This document shows positions 8,526 through 20,782 of a DNA stretch of 38,087 nucleotides, one piece after another (the stretch's first letter is position 1; each line of letters starts with the position of its first letter). Made by a program: the position numbers and the translations under genes. This stretch comes from Alteromonadaceae bacterium (GTDB lineage: Bacteria; Pseudomonadota; Gammaproteobacteria; Enterobacterales; Alteromonadaceae): assembly GCA_027013165.1 (NCBI GenBank), contig JALUXV010000486.1, forward strand, positions 1 through 38,087, given 5' to 3'. The notes under the pieces were generated by a model. It had not been told where the DNA came from. It ran no database searches and saw only the letters and a list, made by a program, of their open reading frames with translations.

Positions 8526-9842
8526 ATGATTACTTGGTCATCACTTTCCAACGACGAAAAAAAGCAAGCGCTTGCCCGCCCTGCTATGGCTGAAAGCGCC
8601 AAACTTGCTGCGACGGTGAAAGACATCATTTCAAACGTTGAACAGCAAGGTGACAATGCAGTATTACGCTACACACAGCAATTTGACTGTGAAGGGCTTA
8701 CATCATTAGTGCTTTCTCAAGACGCTGCAAATACACTAGCTGACAGTGTTGCTGACGACGTAGCTCTGGCAATAGATACCGCCTTCAACAACATAAAAGC
8801 ATTTCACGAAGCACAACAGCCAAGTGACCTTGCATTAACCACCACCCCAGGGGTGAATTGCGAACTGCGTTTTACTGCTCTTGATAAGGTGGGTTTATAT
8901 ATTCCCGGTGGTAGCGCGCCACTACCTTCAACGGTGTTAATGCTTGGCGTGCCTGCACTTGTAGCAGGTTGCGAACAAAAAGTATTGTGTACACCGCCCA
9001 ACAGTAAAGGCTTAATCGCGCCTGAAATCGCCTATGCAGCGCGTAAATGTGGTATCGACTCCATATTCTTATGCGGCGGTGCACAAGCTATTGCGGCCAT
9101 GGCGTTAGGTACAAACTCAATTCCTCAAGTAGACAAAATCTTTGGCCCTGGTAACAGCTTTGTCACTGAGGCAAAACAGCAAGTGAGTTTGCGGGCTGAC
9201 GGTGCAGCTATCGATATGCCCGCTGGCCCTTCGGAAGTGCTTGTACTTGCCGATGCCAATGCTGACCCTGAGTTTGTTGCCGCAGACTTATTGTCTCAAG
9301 CTGAGCACGGTCCTGATTCACAAGCCATTTTAGTCAGCAATAGCGCTGAAGTTATTGAAGCCAGTAAAGCAGCTGTGGAACGCCAGTTGGCCACATTAAG
9401 CCGAGCTGACATTGCTAGGCCGGCTATGAAAAACGCGCGCTACATTCTTGCAGAATCCGTTAACGACGCCGTGCTCATTAGCAATGCCTATGCACCGGAA
9501 CACTTGATTGTGCAATTTGATGACGCAGAGCAATATCTTGATCAAATCAAGTACGCAGGCTCTATATTTTTAGGCCCGTGGTCTCCAGAGTCTGCTGGTG
9601 ATTACGCCTCGGGTACCAACCACGTGTTGCCCACCTATGGCTACGCGAAAAACTATTCAAGCTTAGGGTTACTCGATTTTATGCGTCGTTACACGATTCA
9701 GACCTTATCAGCTGACGGTATGCGCAATTTGGGGCCAGCTATTATGACGCTAGCTCGCGCAGAAGGTTTGGATGCCCACGAGCAAGCTGTGGCCGTAAGA
9801 ATGGCCAAGCTAAATGCTTTGAGCAACGAGGAAGAAAAGTAA
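8526..9842 (+). CDS. hisD: Histidinol dehydrogenase
   Basis: HisD carries out the final two NAD-dependent oxidations of L-histidinol to L-histidine. The 438-residue protein has the expected zinc ligands Gln258 and His261 (SQAEHGPD), Asp359 (AGDYASG) and His418 (DAHEQAV). The catalytic pair Glu325-His326 is in APEHL. The signature region FGPGNSFVTEAK is at 206-217. A GGA ribosome site lies just after the hisG stop. The stop overlaps the hisC start as TAATG, so the two are translationally coupled. Confidence 0.98.
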   Translation: MITWSSLSNDEKKQALARPAMAESAKLAATVKDIISNVEQQGDNAVLRYTQQFDCEGLTSLVLSQDAANTLADSVADDVALAIDTAFNNIKAFHEAQQPSDLALTTTPGVNCELRFTALDKVGLYIPGGSAPLPSTVLMLGVPALVAGCEQKVLCTPPNSKGLIAPEIAYAARKCGIDSIFLCGGAQAIAAMALGTNSIPQVDKIFGPGNSFVTEAKQQVSLRADGAAIDMPAGPSEVLVLADANADPEFVAADLLSQAEHGPDSQAILVSNSAEVIEASKAAVERQLATLSRADIARPAMKNARYILAESVNDAVLISNAYAPEHLIVQFDDAEQYLDQIKYAGSIFLGPWSPESAGDYASGTNHVLPTYGYAKNYSSLGLLDFMRRYTIQTLSADGMRNLGPAIMTLARAEGLDAHEQAVAVRMAKLNALSNEEEK

Positions 9843-10918
9843 TGTCCACGCTCATCGATACACTGATTAACGACAACCTAGTGCCGTTAAAACCATACGA
9901 ATCAGCTCGTCGTTTATTTTCTGGCGGACAAGATTGGTTAAACGCCAACGAGTCGCCTTTTGCCAACGAGTACGACGTAGATAGCAGTAGCTTCAACCGC
10001 TACCCTTCTTGCCAACCAGAAAGCGTAGTCAACGGCTACGCCAGTTATGCGCAAGTAGCGAAAGAGCAGCTTATTGTTACTCGCGGTGCCGACGAAGGCA
10101 TTGAGCTACTTATTCGTACCTTCTGCACCCCGGGAAAAGATAATATTCTTATCTGCCCGCCTACTTATGGCATGTATGCTATTAGCGCAGAAACGTGTGA
10201 TATTGGCGTAAAAACCGTACCACTAAAGAGCGATTTTAACTTAGATGTGGAAGGTATTTGCGCAACGAATAATGTTAACTTGGTATTTATTTGTGCGCCG
10301 AACAATCCTACCGGAACACAAGTGGCTAGAGCCGATATCAAGACAATTTTGAAACAATTCAGTGACAGTGCGCTCGTTGTTGTCGACGAAGCATATATTG
10401 AGTTTGACGCCGACAACACCTGGGCCACTGAAATAAACAACTACCCCAACCTTGTGGTACTGCGCACTTTGTCTAAGGCATTTGCACTAGCGGGCCTGCG
10501 CTGTGGTTTTACTTTGGCACAAGCGCCCGTGATTCAGGCGCTTTTAAAGGTGATTGCGCCTTATCCCATTCCAGAACCGGTGGCGCAAATTGCAGCCCAA
10601 GCACTGAGTAGCAATGCACTTGAACGATTACAGCAACAAGTCAGTGAGCTTAACCAAGAAAAAGCGACGCTCGCTGCTGCGCTATCAGCCATAGACGGCA
10701 TAACGCTGGTAGGCGATACCAAAGCCAACTTTATATTGTTCCACTTTGCTAAAGCTCCAGCGCTCATGGCCTACTTGGTTTCGCAAGGTATGCTGATTCG
10801 CGACCAGTCAAAACAGTTAAATTTGTCGAACTGTTTACGGGTCAGTATTGGTACCAAAGCGCAAAACCAACGTTTAATGAATTTGATTAACGCATTTTTA
10901 CAAGAGGACGCGGCATGA
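9842..10918 (+). CDS. hisC: Histidinol-phosphate aminotransferase
   Basis: HisC is a PLP enzyme that converts imidazole-acetol phosphate and glutamate to histidinol phosphate. The 358-residue class-I/II aminotransferase shows PNNPTGT at 153-159, the cofactor aspartate Asp182 in VVDEAYIEF, and the Schiff-base Lys212 in [15 protein letters not shown]. It overlaps hisD by one base at its start, and its stop overlaps the hisB start (ATGA), continuing the coupled chain of the operon. Confidence 0.97.
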   Translation: MSTLIDTLINDNLVPLKPYESARRLFSGGQDWLNANESPFANEYDVDSSSFNRYPSCQPESVVNGYASYAQVAKEQLIVTRGADEGIELLIRTFCTPGKDNILICPPTYGMYAISAETCDIGVKTVPLKSDFNLDVEGICATNNVNLVFICAPNNPTGTQVARADIKTILKQFSDSALVVVDEAYIEFDADNTWATEINNYPNLVVLRTLSKAFALAGLRCGFTLAQAPVIQALLKVIAPYPIPEPVAQIAAQALSSNALERLQQQVSELNQEKATLAAALSAIDGITLVGDTKANFILFHFAKAPALMAYLVSQGMLIRDQSKQLNLSNCLRVSIGTKAQNQRLMNLINAFLQEDAA

Positions 10919-11984
10919 GTCAGCAAGCTATTTTATTTATTGACCGTGACGGCACGCTCGTTGAAGAACCACCAATTGACAAGCAACTCGATAGTCTAGA
11001 AAAGCTCGCTTTTGAGCCAAATGTCATTCCTGTACTGCTCAAACTAAAAGCCGCTGGCTTTAAGTTGGTGATGGTAAGTAACCAAGATGGCTTAGGTACC
11101 GACAGTTTCCCGCAAGCGGACTTCGACGCACCTCATAATGCTATGATGGCGGTATTCGAAAGCCAAGGTGTTACCTTTGATGACGTACTGATTTGCCCGC
11201 ACTTCGACGAAGACAATTGTACCTGCCGTAAGCCTAAACTTGGTTTGGTACAAGAATATCTTCAACAGGGTAAAGTCGACTTCACCCGTTCTTATGTTAT
11301 TGGCGATCGCATTACTGACATGCAACTTGCCGAAAACATGGGAATTCGAGGGCTGCAGTATAACCCTGAAAGCCTGAACTGGAATGATATTGAGAAATCA
11401 CTGCTGTCATCGTCTCGTATTGCCGAAGTGGTTCGTACCACCTCAGAAACCGACATTAAAGTGGTTGTAGACTTGGATTCAACGAAAAAGTCGACGATTC
11501 AAACGGGCTTAGGCTTTTTTGACCACATGCTTGACCAAATAGCCACTCACGGTGGTATTCAATTAGACGTTACTGTTGACGGTGACCTGCACATCGACGA
11601 CCACCACAGTGTTGAAGATACCGCATTAGCCATTGGCGAAGCACTGAAGAAAGCCTTGGGCAACAAACGCGGTATTGGTCGATTTGGTTTTGCACTACCA
11701 ATGGATGAGTGCCGCGCCGAGTGTATTATGGACATATCGAATCGCCCTTACCTCAAATTTGACGCTGAGTTCACCCGAGACCAAGTGGGTGAAATGGCAA
11801 CTGAAATGGTGCCGCACTTCTTTTATTCGCTAGCGCAAAGCATGGGCTTGTCGTTGCACCTTTCAACCTCAGAAGGTAACGCTCACCACCAAGTAGAAAG
11901 CTTGTTTAAGGTGTTTGGTCGCGCGCTACGTCAAGCCGTGACACGTCAGGGCGACGCACTACCAAGCAGCAAAGGAGCGCTGTA

Positions 11985-11985
<1 letters not shown>
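10915..11985 (+). CDS. hisB: Bifunctional histidinol-phosphatase / imidazoleglycerol-phosphate dehydratase
   Basis: This is a fused 356-residue enzyme. The N-terminal HAD-type phosphatase (about 1-165) has the DxD pair Asp10/Asp12 in [13 protein letters not shown] and the zinc-binding cluster [17 protein letters not shown]. The C-terminal IGP dehydratase (about 168-356) has the metal-binding blocks [14 protein letters not shown] and [11 protein letters not shown]. The two domains catalyse the phosphatase step and the dehydratase step of the pathway. The fusion is typical of gammaproteobacteria and supports the taxonomic reading. It overlaps hisC by 4 bp, and its TAA shares bases with the hisH ATG. 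Confidence 0.98.
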
Positions 11986-14112
<2,127 letters not shown>

Positions 14113-14114
14113 CC

Positions 14115-14732
14115 ATGCTAGTCACGCTAGAAAACATTCAAGAATTAGCTTGGGAAAAAATGGACAATATGCTTCCTGCAATCGTTCAAGACGCTGTATC
14201 AGGGAAAGTACTAATGCAAGGCTATATGAACCAAGAAGCCTTGAACACCACTTTAGAACAAGAAAAAGTCACCTTTTTCAGCCGTTCTAAGTTGCGCTTG
14301 TGGCAAAAAGGTGAAACCTCAGGTAACACTCTTGATTTGGTTAGTGTAGCTGCCGACTGTGACAAAGATTCACTACTGGTGTTGGCGAATCCGAATGGCC
14401 CCACCTGCCACACAGGTGCAGAAAGCTGTTGGTTTTCAGGGAACACGCCGAGCTTCACATTCTTAGCCGATTTAGAACGTGTACTTGCGGCCCGTAAAGG
14501 TGCAGATCCAGAGAGTAGCTACACAGCGCGTTTGTACAATAAAGGGATTAAACGTATTGCGCAAAAGGTCGGAGAAGAAGGCGTGGAAACGGCGCTAGCT
14601 GCAACCGTACACGACAAAGAAGAGCTTAAAAATGAAGCGGCTGACTTGTTGTATCACCTTACGGTATTGCTACAAGCGAGCGATATGTCTCTTGACGATG
14701 CACTGAGTGTGCTTCGCGAGCGACAAAAGTAG
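14115..14732 (+). CDS. hisI: Bifunctional phosphoribosyl-AMP cyclohydrolase / phosphoribosyl-ATP pyrophosphatase
   Basis: This is the HisIE fusion of 205 residues. The N-terminal cyclohydrolase (about 1-115) has GYMNQEAL and the zinc-site CHTGAESCW. The C-terminal PRA-PH domain (about 117-205) has [13 protein letters not shown] and the helical [14 protein letters not shown] stretch. It performs the second and third steps of the pathway and is the last gene of the operon, as in enterobacteria. GTAGGAG precedes the ATG. The stop at 14730-14732 directly abuts the stop of the opposing gene, with no terminator between them. Confidence 0.97.
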   Translation: MLVTLENIQELAWEKMDNMLPAIVQDAVSGKVLMQGYMNQEALNTTLEQEKVTFFSRSKLRLWQKGETSGNTLDLVSVAADCDKDSLLVLANPNGPTCHTGAESCWFSGNTPSFTFLADLERVLAARKGADPESSYTARLYNKGIKRIAQKVGEEGVETALAATVHDKEELKNEAADLLYHLTVLLQASDMSLDDALSVLRERQK

Positions 14733-15449
14733 TTAATTATCGACTTGTTCGAGTTGTGCGGCTGCTTCTTGTAGTCGCGCAACAACATCCGGCGGTGTCG
14801 AGCGATTAGCCGCTAAATAGCCCACGACTTCCAACTCTGGAATGACTACATTGGTGGTAAAGCGATTGCTCGGCAGATCAGTCTGTTCTGCGGTTGCACT
14901 GATCAATTCTGGATCTTCAATGATAAAATCCACTACCCCTTTATCCAGGTACTCCCACGAACACGCAATATCCGTACAAACCACAAGCTCGTTACCTTCA
15001 GTGAGCCCTTTTGACTCAAGCCACGTCATACCGACATCACCACGCTGCACTGCAAAGCGATAGTTAGATAACTGCGACCAATCTGTTACTTGGGGAAGGC
15101 GTCCGTTGTTTAACGACACTAGTGCAAGTTTAAACTTAGCGACGGGTGCAATCCAAAAAAATCTAGCTTCTCTTTCTTGCGTGCGAGCAATTGAAAAAAT
15201 AAATGCAGATGGAGTATTTTGCACAAGGTGAAAACTTCTTGCCCACGGATACAGGCGTATGCGAGGGGTAAAGCCAGCCCTTTCAAAAATGGCTTCTACC
15301 CGTTTTGTAGCTACCCCAACGATCTCATTGTCTTTGTTAGGATACTGATAAGGCGGGGAAAACTCTGTAAATACAGGATAGGGTTGTGAGTAAGCCACAT
15401 TGAACATTGCAAAATAGATATGTCCAAGTAGTAATGCCGCTATTCTCAT
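14733..15449 (-). CDS. Periplasmic solute-binding protein, bacterial family 3-like
   Basis: This is a 238-residue exported protein with a signal peptide (1 to about 21). It is followed by a substrate-binding fold like the SBP_bac_3/PBPb family: an opening FTEFSPPYQYP strand, the EAIFERAGFTPRIRLYPWARS region and a hinge near SNYRFAVQRGDVG. No permease or ATPase genes are nearby, so it may be an orphan binding protein or a sensor-type homologue rather than part of a transporter. The start at 15449 is preferred because AGGG lies 7 nt upstream. The longer frame begins with TTG at 15482, puts 11 residues before the signal peptide and has no ribosome site. The ligand is unknown. Confidence 0.8.
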   Translation of the reverse strand: MRIAALLLGHIYFAMFNVAYSQPYPVFTEFSPPYQYPNKDNEIVGVATKRVEAIFERAGFTPRIRLYPWARSFHLVQNTPSAFIFSIARTQEREARFFWIAPVAKFKLALVSLNNGRLPQVTDWSQLSNYRFAVQRGDVGMTWLESKGLTEGNELVVCTDIACSWEYLDKGVVDFIIEDPELISATAEQTDLPSNRFTTNVVIPELEVVGYLAANRSTPPDVVARLQEAAAQLEQVDN

Positions 15450-15604
15450 CCAATAACCCTGTTCAAAAATAATATTCGACAATATTTAAACACCGAAACA
15501 TATTGAAACAAAGTGATTTGAATCAATTTGTAATTCACTCGTCTAAACTTTCAACTTATGGCCACTCACAATGATTGAATAATCTTGCGAAGGAAATGGA
15601 AAAA

Positions 15605-16252
15605 ATGAAAAAATCAGTGAAGACCTTCATCAAAGAAAATATATCTTTCCTAATTCTTATTATCGCCCTATTTTCTGTTAGAAGCAGTTTGGCCGATTGG
15701 TATGATGTACCTTCTGGCTCTATGGAGCCGGGGATCATGGTGGGTGACCGCATTATGGTAAATAAAGTGGCGTACACCCTAGAATTCCCGTTTACAGATA
15801 CCGTCTTAGCCAACACTGGCAATATTGAAAAAGGTGATATCGTTATTATCGACAGTAGCGCCGCTGATATGCGCCTTGTAAAGCGTGTGGTTGCTACAGC
15901 GGGTGACACTATTGCTTTGCAAAACAACCGGCTCTACATTAACGGTGAACGCGCTGAGTGGACACCTTCCACAAACGGTGAAGATTTAATGGTTGAAGCA
16001 GTTGCTGGCCATCAGCGCATAATCAAAGTCATGCCGGTAGAGCCTCAGTTTCCTTCATTCAAGCGAATTACTGTTCCCGAAGGCCATATTTTGGTGATGG
16101 GCGACAACCGAAACAACAGTGTGGATTCACGTTACTACGGCTTTATCCCAATCTCTGAAGTGCAAGGGCGTGCATTTGCTGTCGCGTTTTCACTAGACAA
16201 AGAAGATAACTATTTACCTAGGAGCGACCGCTTCTTTAGCGCGCTGTTGTAA
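15605..16252 (+). CDS. lepB: Signal peptidase I, short form
   Basis: This 215-residue S26 serine peptidase has one N-terminal membrane anchor (about 12-29). The nucleophile Ser39 is in DVPSGSMEPG, the general base Lys93 in RLVKRVVATAGD, and the conserved box GHILVMGDNRNNSVDSRYYG follows at about 165-185. It removes signal peptides from secreted proteins on the periplasmic side of the inner membrane. It is shorter than E. coli LepB (324 residues, two membrane segments) and is not beside lepA or rnc, so it may be a second, specialised paralogue. The start at 15605 is chosen for the AAGGA upstream; 15596 and a TTG at 15575 are also in frame. Confidence 0.92.
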   Translation: MKKSVKTFIKENISFLILIIALFSVRSSLADWYDVPSGSMEPGIMVGDRIMVNKVAYTLEFPFTDTVLANTGNIEKGDIVIIDSSAADMRLVKRVVATAGDTIALQNNRLYINGERAEWTPSTNGEDLMVEAVAGHQRIIKVMPVEPQFPSFKRITVPEGHILVMGDNRNNSVDSRYYGFIPISEVQGRAFAVAFSLDKEDNYLPRSDRFFSALL

Positions 16253-16265
16253 CAGCGCGCCTTAG
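16239..16265 (+). terminator. Hairpin at the end of lepB
   Basis: GCGCGCTGTT (16239-16248) and AACAGCGCGC (16251-16260) form a perfect inverted repeat with a 2-base centre. It includes the lepB stop codon and lies between convergent genes. The following sequence is only mildly T-rich, so termination is plausible rather than certain. Confidence 0.5.
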
Positions 16266-16273
16266 CCCTTTAA

Positions 16274-16669
16274 TTACAGGCTGTAGTGAATGAGGACTAA
16301 GTTAGCTACCGCAGAAAATGCCATGGCTGCGAAGGTGAGTAACATCCCAGAAACACGCTGCCAGCTCGCTCCACCATGATTACGCAACCCGTAAGCGTGC
16401 AGTACTCGACCAAACAACAAAGCACATCCCAGTCCATGAATTGTCCAGTGTGGACCGGTATTAGCTTCCACACAGGCTATCATTAACAAAGTAATAGGAA
16501 CGTACTCGCTGAAATTGCCATGGGCACGAGTGAGTCGTTTGAGGTCTTCGTTACCGCCGTCACCCAAACTTACCTGAAATCTTCTACGACCACCTATCAC
16601 TAAAAATGAAAGGTACAAATAGCAAATGCCAAGTAGGCTTACGTAAAATGCGGTAATTGGCAGTATCAT
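16274..16669 (-). CDS. MAPEG family membrane protein
   Basis: The 131-residue protein has four hydrophobic segments. It has the MAPEG hallmark in the first loop, DLKRLTRAHGNFSEYVPITLL, with a conserved Arg, Asn and Glu, and GRVLHAYGL in the third segment. Relatives are membrane-associated glutathione-dependent enzymes of detoxification or eicosanoid metabolism; bacterial members of this YecN-like branch are poorly characterised. An AAGGA lies 9 nt before the ATG. It is convergent with lepB and followed on the same strand by nothing, so it is probably monocistronic. Confidence 0.85.
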   Translation of the reverse strand: MILPITAFYVSLLGICYLYLSFLVIGGRRRFQVSLGDGGNEDLKRLTRAHGNFSEYVPITLLMIACVEANTGPHWTIHGLGCALLFGRVLHAYGLRNHGGASWQRVSGMLLTFAAMAFSAVANLVLIHYSL

Positions 16670-16732
16670 CCACCGGTTCCTTGTAAAATAAATGTAAAGC
16701 GATTAAACGCTATTTAAGACTAAGTTACAAGC

Positions 16733-16759
16733 AACAAAAAGGCCGCTAATGCGACCTTT
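16733..16759 (-). terminator. Rho-independent terminator of adk
   Basis: On the minus strand AAAGGTCGC and GCGGCCTTT form a 9-bp stem (one T-G pair) with an ATTA loop, followed by TT. It starts 28 bp after the adk stop. Confidence 0.85.
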
Positions 16760-16786
16760 ACAATACTCAGTAGGTAACTGAAAATA

Positions 16787-17680
<894 letters not shown>

Positions 17681-17707
17681 AAAAAGCGGACATTAAGTCC
17701 GCTTTTT
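17681..17707 (-). terminator. Rho-independent terminator of htpG
   Basis: AAAAAGCGGAC-attaa-GTCCGCTTTTT is a perfect stem with T-runs on both strands. It lies 27 bp past the htpG stop and could act in both directions. Confidence 0.92.
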
Positions 17708-17733
17708 CGTATCAAAACTATAGAAATTCAGCC

Positions 17734-19656
17734 TTATTTTGCCAACTTCATTAGTAAAGTGTTTAGATTTTGCACAAAGGTCGCTGGGTCTTTTAAGCTA
17801 CCCTGTTCAGACAGTGCTGCCTGATCGAAAAGTACACTCACCCATTCATTGAACAGCTGTTCTTCTTGAGTGTCAGCAAGAAGCTTAACTAGCGCGTGCT
17901 CTGGGTTCAGTTCGAAGTGATACTTCACATCTGGTACGGTTTGACCTGCCGCTTGCATCAACTTCATCATTTGCGTAGTCATGCCATTGTCGTCAGCCAC
18001 AATACATGCCGGAGAGTCAGTCAAGCGATGGGTAAATTTAACATCAATGACTTTGTCACCTAATGCCGCTTTAGCGCGTTCCAAAATACCTTCTACTTGT
18101 TTTTCAGCATCTTCTTGGGCTTTCTTAGACTCTTCGTCTTCTAAATCACCAAGATCTAAGTTTGCCTTCGCAATAGACTCAAACTGTTTTTCGCTAAATT
18201 CAGTTAAGTGAGACATCAACCACTCGTCAATGCGCTCACCCATCAGCAACACTTCAATGCCTTTCTTACGGAAGATCTCAAGGTGCGGGCTAGACTTAGC
18301 CGCTTGTAGGCTGTCAGCAGTCACATAGTAAATCTTTTCTTGGCCTTCTTTCATGCGCTCAATGTAGTCAGCGAGTGACACGGTTTGAGCGTCTGACTCA
18401 TCATGTGTAGATGAGAAGCGAAGCAATCCAGCAATTTTCTCTTTGTTGCCAAAATCTTCCGCGGGGCCTTCTTTAAGTACGTTACCGAATTCATTCCAGA
18501 AAGACTGGTACTTTTCAGCATCGTTCTTAGCCATACGCTCAAGCATTTGTAGCACGCGCTTAGTACAACCTTGGCGTAACGCTTGAGTGATTTTGTTGTC
18601 TTGCAAAATTTCGCGAGATACGTTCAACGGTAGATCGTTGCTGTCTAGCAAGCCTTTAACGAATCTTAGGTATGTAGGCATAAACTGTTCTGCGTCATCC
18701 ATAATGAATACGCGTTGAACATAAAGTTTCAGGCCGTGGCTTTGCTCACGATTCCACATATCAAAAGGCGCTTTCGCTGGAATGTACAACAAGCTAGTGT
18801 ACTCAGTTTTACCTTCTACCTTGTTGTGTGACCATGAAAGTGGATCGGTAAAGTCATGTGAAATGTGCTTGTAGAACTCATTGTATTCATCTTCAGAAAT
18901 ATCTGACTTCTCGCGAGTCCAAAGTGCTGTCGCTTTGTTTACAACTTCCCACTCACCTGGTTGGGCTGGCACTTTCTCACCGTCAGGGCCTTCGCTCTCC
19001 GGCACTTCGTCCTTCCACATTTGCACTGGAATACTGATGTGGTCTGAGTATTTGCTCACGATAGAGCGCAAACGCCATGCGTCGGCAAACTCTTTTTCTT
19101 CTTCGCGAAGATGAAGAGTAATTTCTGTACCACGAGTAGGCTTGTTAATTTCAGCAAGAGTAAATTCACCTTCACCTTCTGAAATCCACTCAACACCCGC
19201 TGAAGCATCAGCACCCGCAGCACGCGTGCGCACCGTTACTTTACTGGCAACGATAAAGGCTGAGTAAAAACCAACACCGAACTGACCAATCAACTGAGAG
19301 TCTTTTGCACTGTCGCCCGACAGCTTACTGAAAAAGTCTTTGGTACCAGATTTGGCGATAGTACCCAAGTTAGCAATAACTTCGTCGCGATTCATGCCAA
19401 TACCGTTGTCGGTAATGGTGATGGTGTTCGCGTCTGAATCAACACTTAACTTAACGTTAAGGTCGCCATCGTTTTCATAAAGGCTATCATTTTCAAGCGC
19501 ATTAAAACGAAGTTTATCTGCTGCATCGGCAGCGTTAGATACTAACTCACGTAAAAAGATTTCTTTGTTTGAGTACAAAGAATGGATCATCAAATGCAGA
19601 AGTTGCTTTACTTCCGTCTGAAAGCCATGGGTTTCTCTTTGGGCTGCTTCAGCCAT
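17734..19656 (-). CDS. htpG: Hsp90-family molecular chaperone
   Basis: HtpG is the bacterial Hsp90, a homodimeric ATP-dependent chaperone of the cytoplasm that works with DnaK on late folding of client proteins. The 640-residue protein has the GHKL ATPase motifs near the N-terminus: [23 protein letters not shown] and [12 protein letters not shown] middle domain and a C-terminal dimerisation region follow. GAGGAG precedes the ATG at about 10 nt. A sigma-32-like promoter sits just upstream. It lies between recR and adk as in many gammaproteobacteria. Confidence 0.98.
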   Translation of the reverse strand: MAEAAQRETHGFQTEVKQLLHLMIHSLYSNKEIFLRELVSNAADAADKLRFNALENDSLYENDGDLNVKLSVDSDANTITITDNGIGMNRDEVIANLGTIAKSGTKDFFSKLSGDSAKDSQLIGQFGVGFYSAFIVASKVTVRTRAAGADASAGVEWISEGEGEFTLAEINKPTRGTEITLHLREEEKEFADAWRLRSIVSKYSDHISIPVQMWKDEVPESEGPDGEKVPAQPGEWEVVNKATALWTREKSDISEDEYNEFYKHISHDFTDPLSWSHNKVEGKTEYTSLLYIPAKAPFDMWNREQSHGLKLYVQRVFIMDDAEQFMPTYLRFVKGLLDSNDLPLNVSREILQDNKITQALRQGCTKRVLQMLERMAKNDAEKYQSFWNEFGNVLKEGPAEDFGNKEKIAGLLRFSSTHDESDAQTVSLADYIERMKEGQEKIYYVTADSLQAAKSSPHLEIFRKKGIEVLLMGERIDEWLMSHLTEFSEKQFESIAKANLDLGDLEDEESKKAQEDAEKQVEGILERAKAALGDKVIDVKFTHRLTDSPACIVADDNGMTTQMMKLMQAAGQTVPDVKYHFELNPEHALVKLLADTQEEQLFNEWVSVLFDQAALSEQGSLKDPATFVQNLNTLLMKLAK

Positions 19657-19699
19657 AATCCACGATCTCCTCGTTGAATGGATTTTGTTACATTCAGAC

Positions 19700-19727
19700 A
19701 GGTGTGGTCAGAGAAGATATTTTTCAA
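19700..19727 (-). promoter_or_regulatory. Candidate heat-shock (sigma-32) promoter of htpG
   Basis: On the minus strand, TTGAAA (19727-19722) and CCACACCT (19707-19700) are 14 bp apart. They resemble the sigma-32 pattern CTTGAAA-N13-15-CCCCATnT; the -35 is good and the -10 partial. It lies 44 bp upstream of the htpG ATG, in the gap after recR. Confidence 0.5.
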
Positions 19728-19763
19728 CAGTAGGAACAAAAAAATATTGGCCGCCGGTGGAAA

Positions 19764-20363
19764 TTACAGTTTTCTTCGCCCAGAGAAAGCATGGGTAAGC
19801 GTATTGCCATCGATGAACTCCAGCTCTCCACCCACAGGAACACCATGTGCTATACGGCTTGCCTCTACGCTGTGTTTATCACACATTTGACCAATGTAGT
19901 GAGCGGTAGCTTCCCCTTCTACGGTGGGGTTTGTCGCAAGAATAACTTCATCGTAACGGCCATCGCTAATTTGCCCTTCGAGTATATCCAAACCAATTTC
20001 AGCAGGGCCGATGCCGTCAATGGGCGATAAATGCCCCATTAGTACAAAGTACGTTCCTTTGAAGGTCAATGTCTGTTCGATTGCCATCACATCTTGCGGG
20101 CTTTCTACCACGCAAAGCTGCCGACTTTCTGCACGTTGGGGATGTGAGCATATTTCACACAGTGGATTTTCTGAAAAATTGCGACACTGTTGGCAATGAC
20201 CGATGTGTTCCATTGCGTTGTGCAGTGCAGCGCTTAACGCCTTACCACCTTCTCTATTGCGTTCAAGTAATTGAAATGCCATGCGTTGAGCCGTTTTTTT
20301 ACCAACGCCAGAAAGGCAGGTTAAATTGTCTATTAGCTCGGTTAACAAAGGACTGTATTTCAA
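19764..20363 (-). CDS. recR: Recombination mediator protein
   Basis: RecR acts with RecF and RecO to load RecA on gapped DNA. The 199-residue protein has the helix-hairpin-helix [17 protein letters not shown], a C4 zinc finger CQQC...CEIC (about 57-72), and a Toprim domain beginning [10 protein letters not shown] with its acidic residues. The length fits the family when a TTG at 20363 is the start. No good ribosome site is visible, and the nearest upstream ATG (20379) is out of frame. In many gammaproteobacteria dnaX and ybaB lie directly upstream; here they do not, and an RtcB/PrfH operon faces away instead. Confidence 0.95.
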   Translation of the reverse strand: MKYSPLLTELIDNLTCLSGVGKKTAQRMAFQLLERNREGGKALSAALHNAMEHIGHCQQCRNFSENPLCEICSHPQRAESRQLCVVESPQDVMAIEQTLTFKGTYFVLMGHLSPIDGIGPAEIGLDILEGQISDGRYDEVILATNPTVEGEATAHYIGQMCDKHSVEASRIAHGVPVGGELEFIDGNTLTHAFSGRRKL

Positions 20364-20590
20364 GGGCGTGGGTACTCATCAACTACAAAAATCGCACTCA
20401 TTCTAATACGGTTATTTGACTTTGTAACTAGCCGATACAAATGCAACAGCAACTGGTATCGATTAATCTGCAATATTTTTTAGTTTTTCTTGCAATCATA
20501 TTGATGAAGAAATAGACTGCGCCCGTTCACTGAATAAGTGAACACTTTTTCAGCAATTATCATCACATCACCAGCAGAGGAGAAAATATT
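20364..20590 (+). other. Intergenic region between recR and the rtcB leader ORF
   Basis: No coding frame is seen. A possible sigma-70 promoter for the rtcB operon is TTGCAA (20490-20495), 17 bp, TAGACT (20513-20518). Directly after it lies a 7-bp inverted repeat GTTCACT-gaata-AGTGAAC (20525-20543) followed by ACTTTTT. This is either an operator over the start of transcription or an early hairpin. Both are tentative. Confidence 0.35.
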
Positions 20591-20632
20591 ATGTTGTGTT
20601 TATCAAATTCCTTTGCAGGTCTAGTCCGCTAA
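20591..20632 (+). CDS. Thirteen-codon leader ORF upstream of rtcB
   Basis: The ORF encodes MLCLSNSFAGLVR and ends in TAA. GAGGAG lies 8 nt before its ATG, one of the best ribosome sites in the window. It ends 150 bp upstream of rtcB, and its stop is 6 nt before a set of repeated AAAAGCT/AGCTTTT segments that can pair in more than one way. The peptide has no run of one amino acid, so classic amino-acid attenuation is unlikely. A role in sensing translation or termination is possible. It could also be a chance ORF, and no homologue is known to me. Confidence 0.45.
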   Translation: MLCLSNSFAGLVR

Positions 20633-20679
20633 ATAGCTAAAAGCTTTTCAAACCTTCGTCTAGCTTTTTTAAAAGCTAT
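20633..20679 (+). promoter_or_regulatory. Alternative hairpins between the leader ORF and rtcB
   Basis: AAAAGCT (20639-20645) can pair with AGCTTTT (20662-20668). That same AGCTTTT can instead pair with AAAAGCT (20671-20677). ATAGCT (20633-20638) and AGCTAT (20674-20679) can close the whole element. The stems are short and AT-rich, and the T-run 20665-20670 is partly inside the stem, so any terminator would be weak. A ribosome held at the leader stop would cover the first segment. Confidence 0.35.
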
Positions 20680-20782
20680 GGCTCGGTCACGCGATATTTG
20701 GATACGTGTGTAAATAGATCTGCCAATTCGTTTTTGATTTAAAAATTTACTCGCTCATTGTTATGGGCAAGGAATTGGTACT

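Noticed and set aside
14720-14745. Terminator between hisI and the convergent binding-protein gene
   Set aside because: The two stop codons abut and no hairpin with a T-run is visible.
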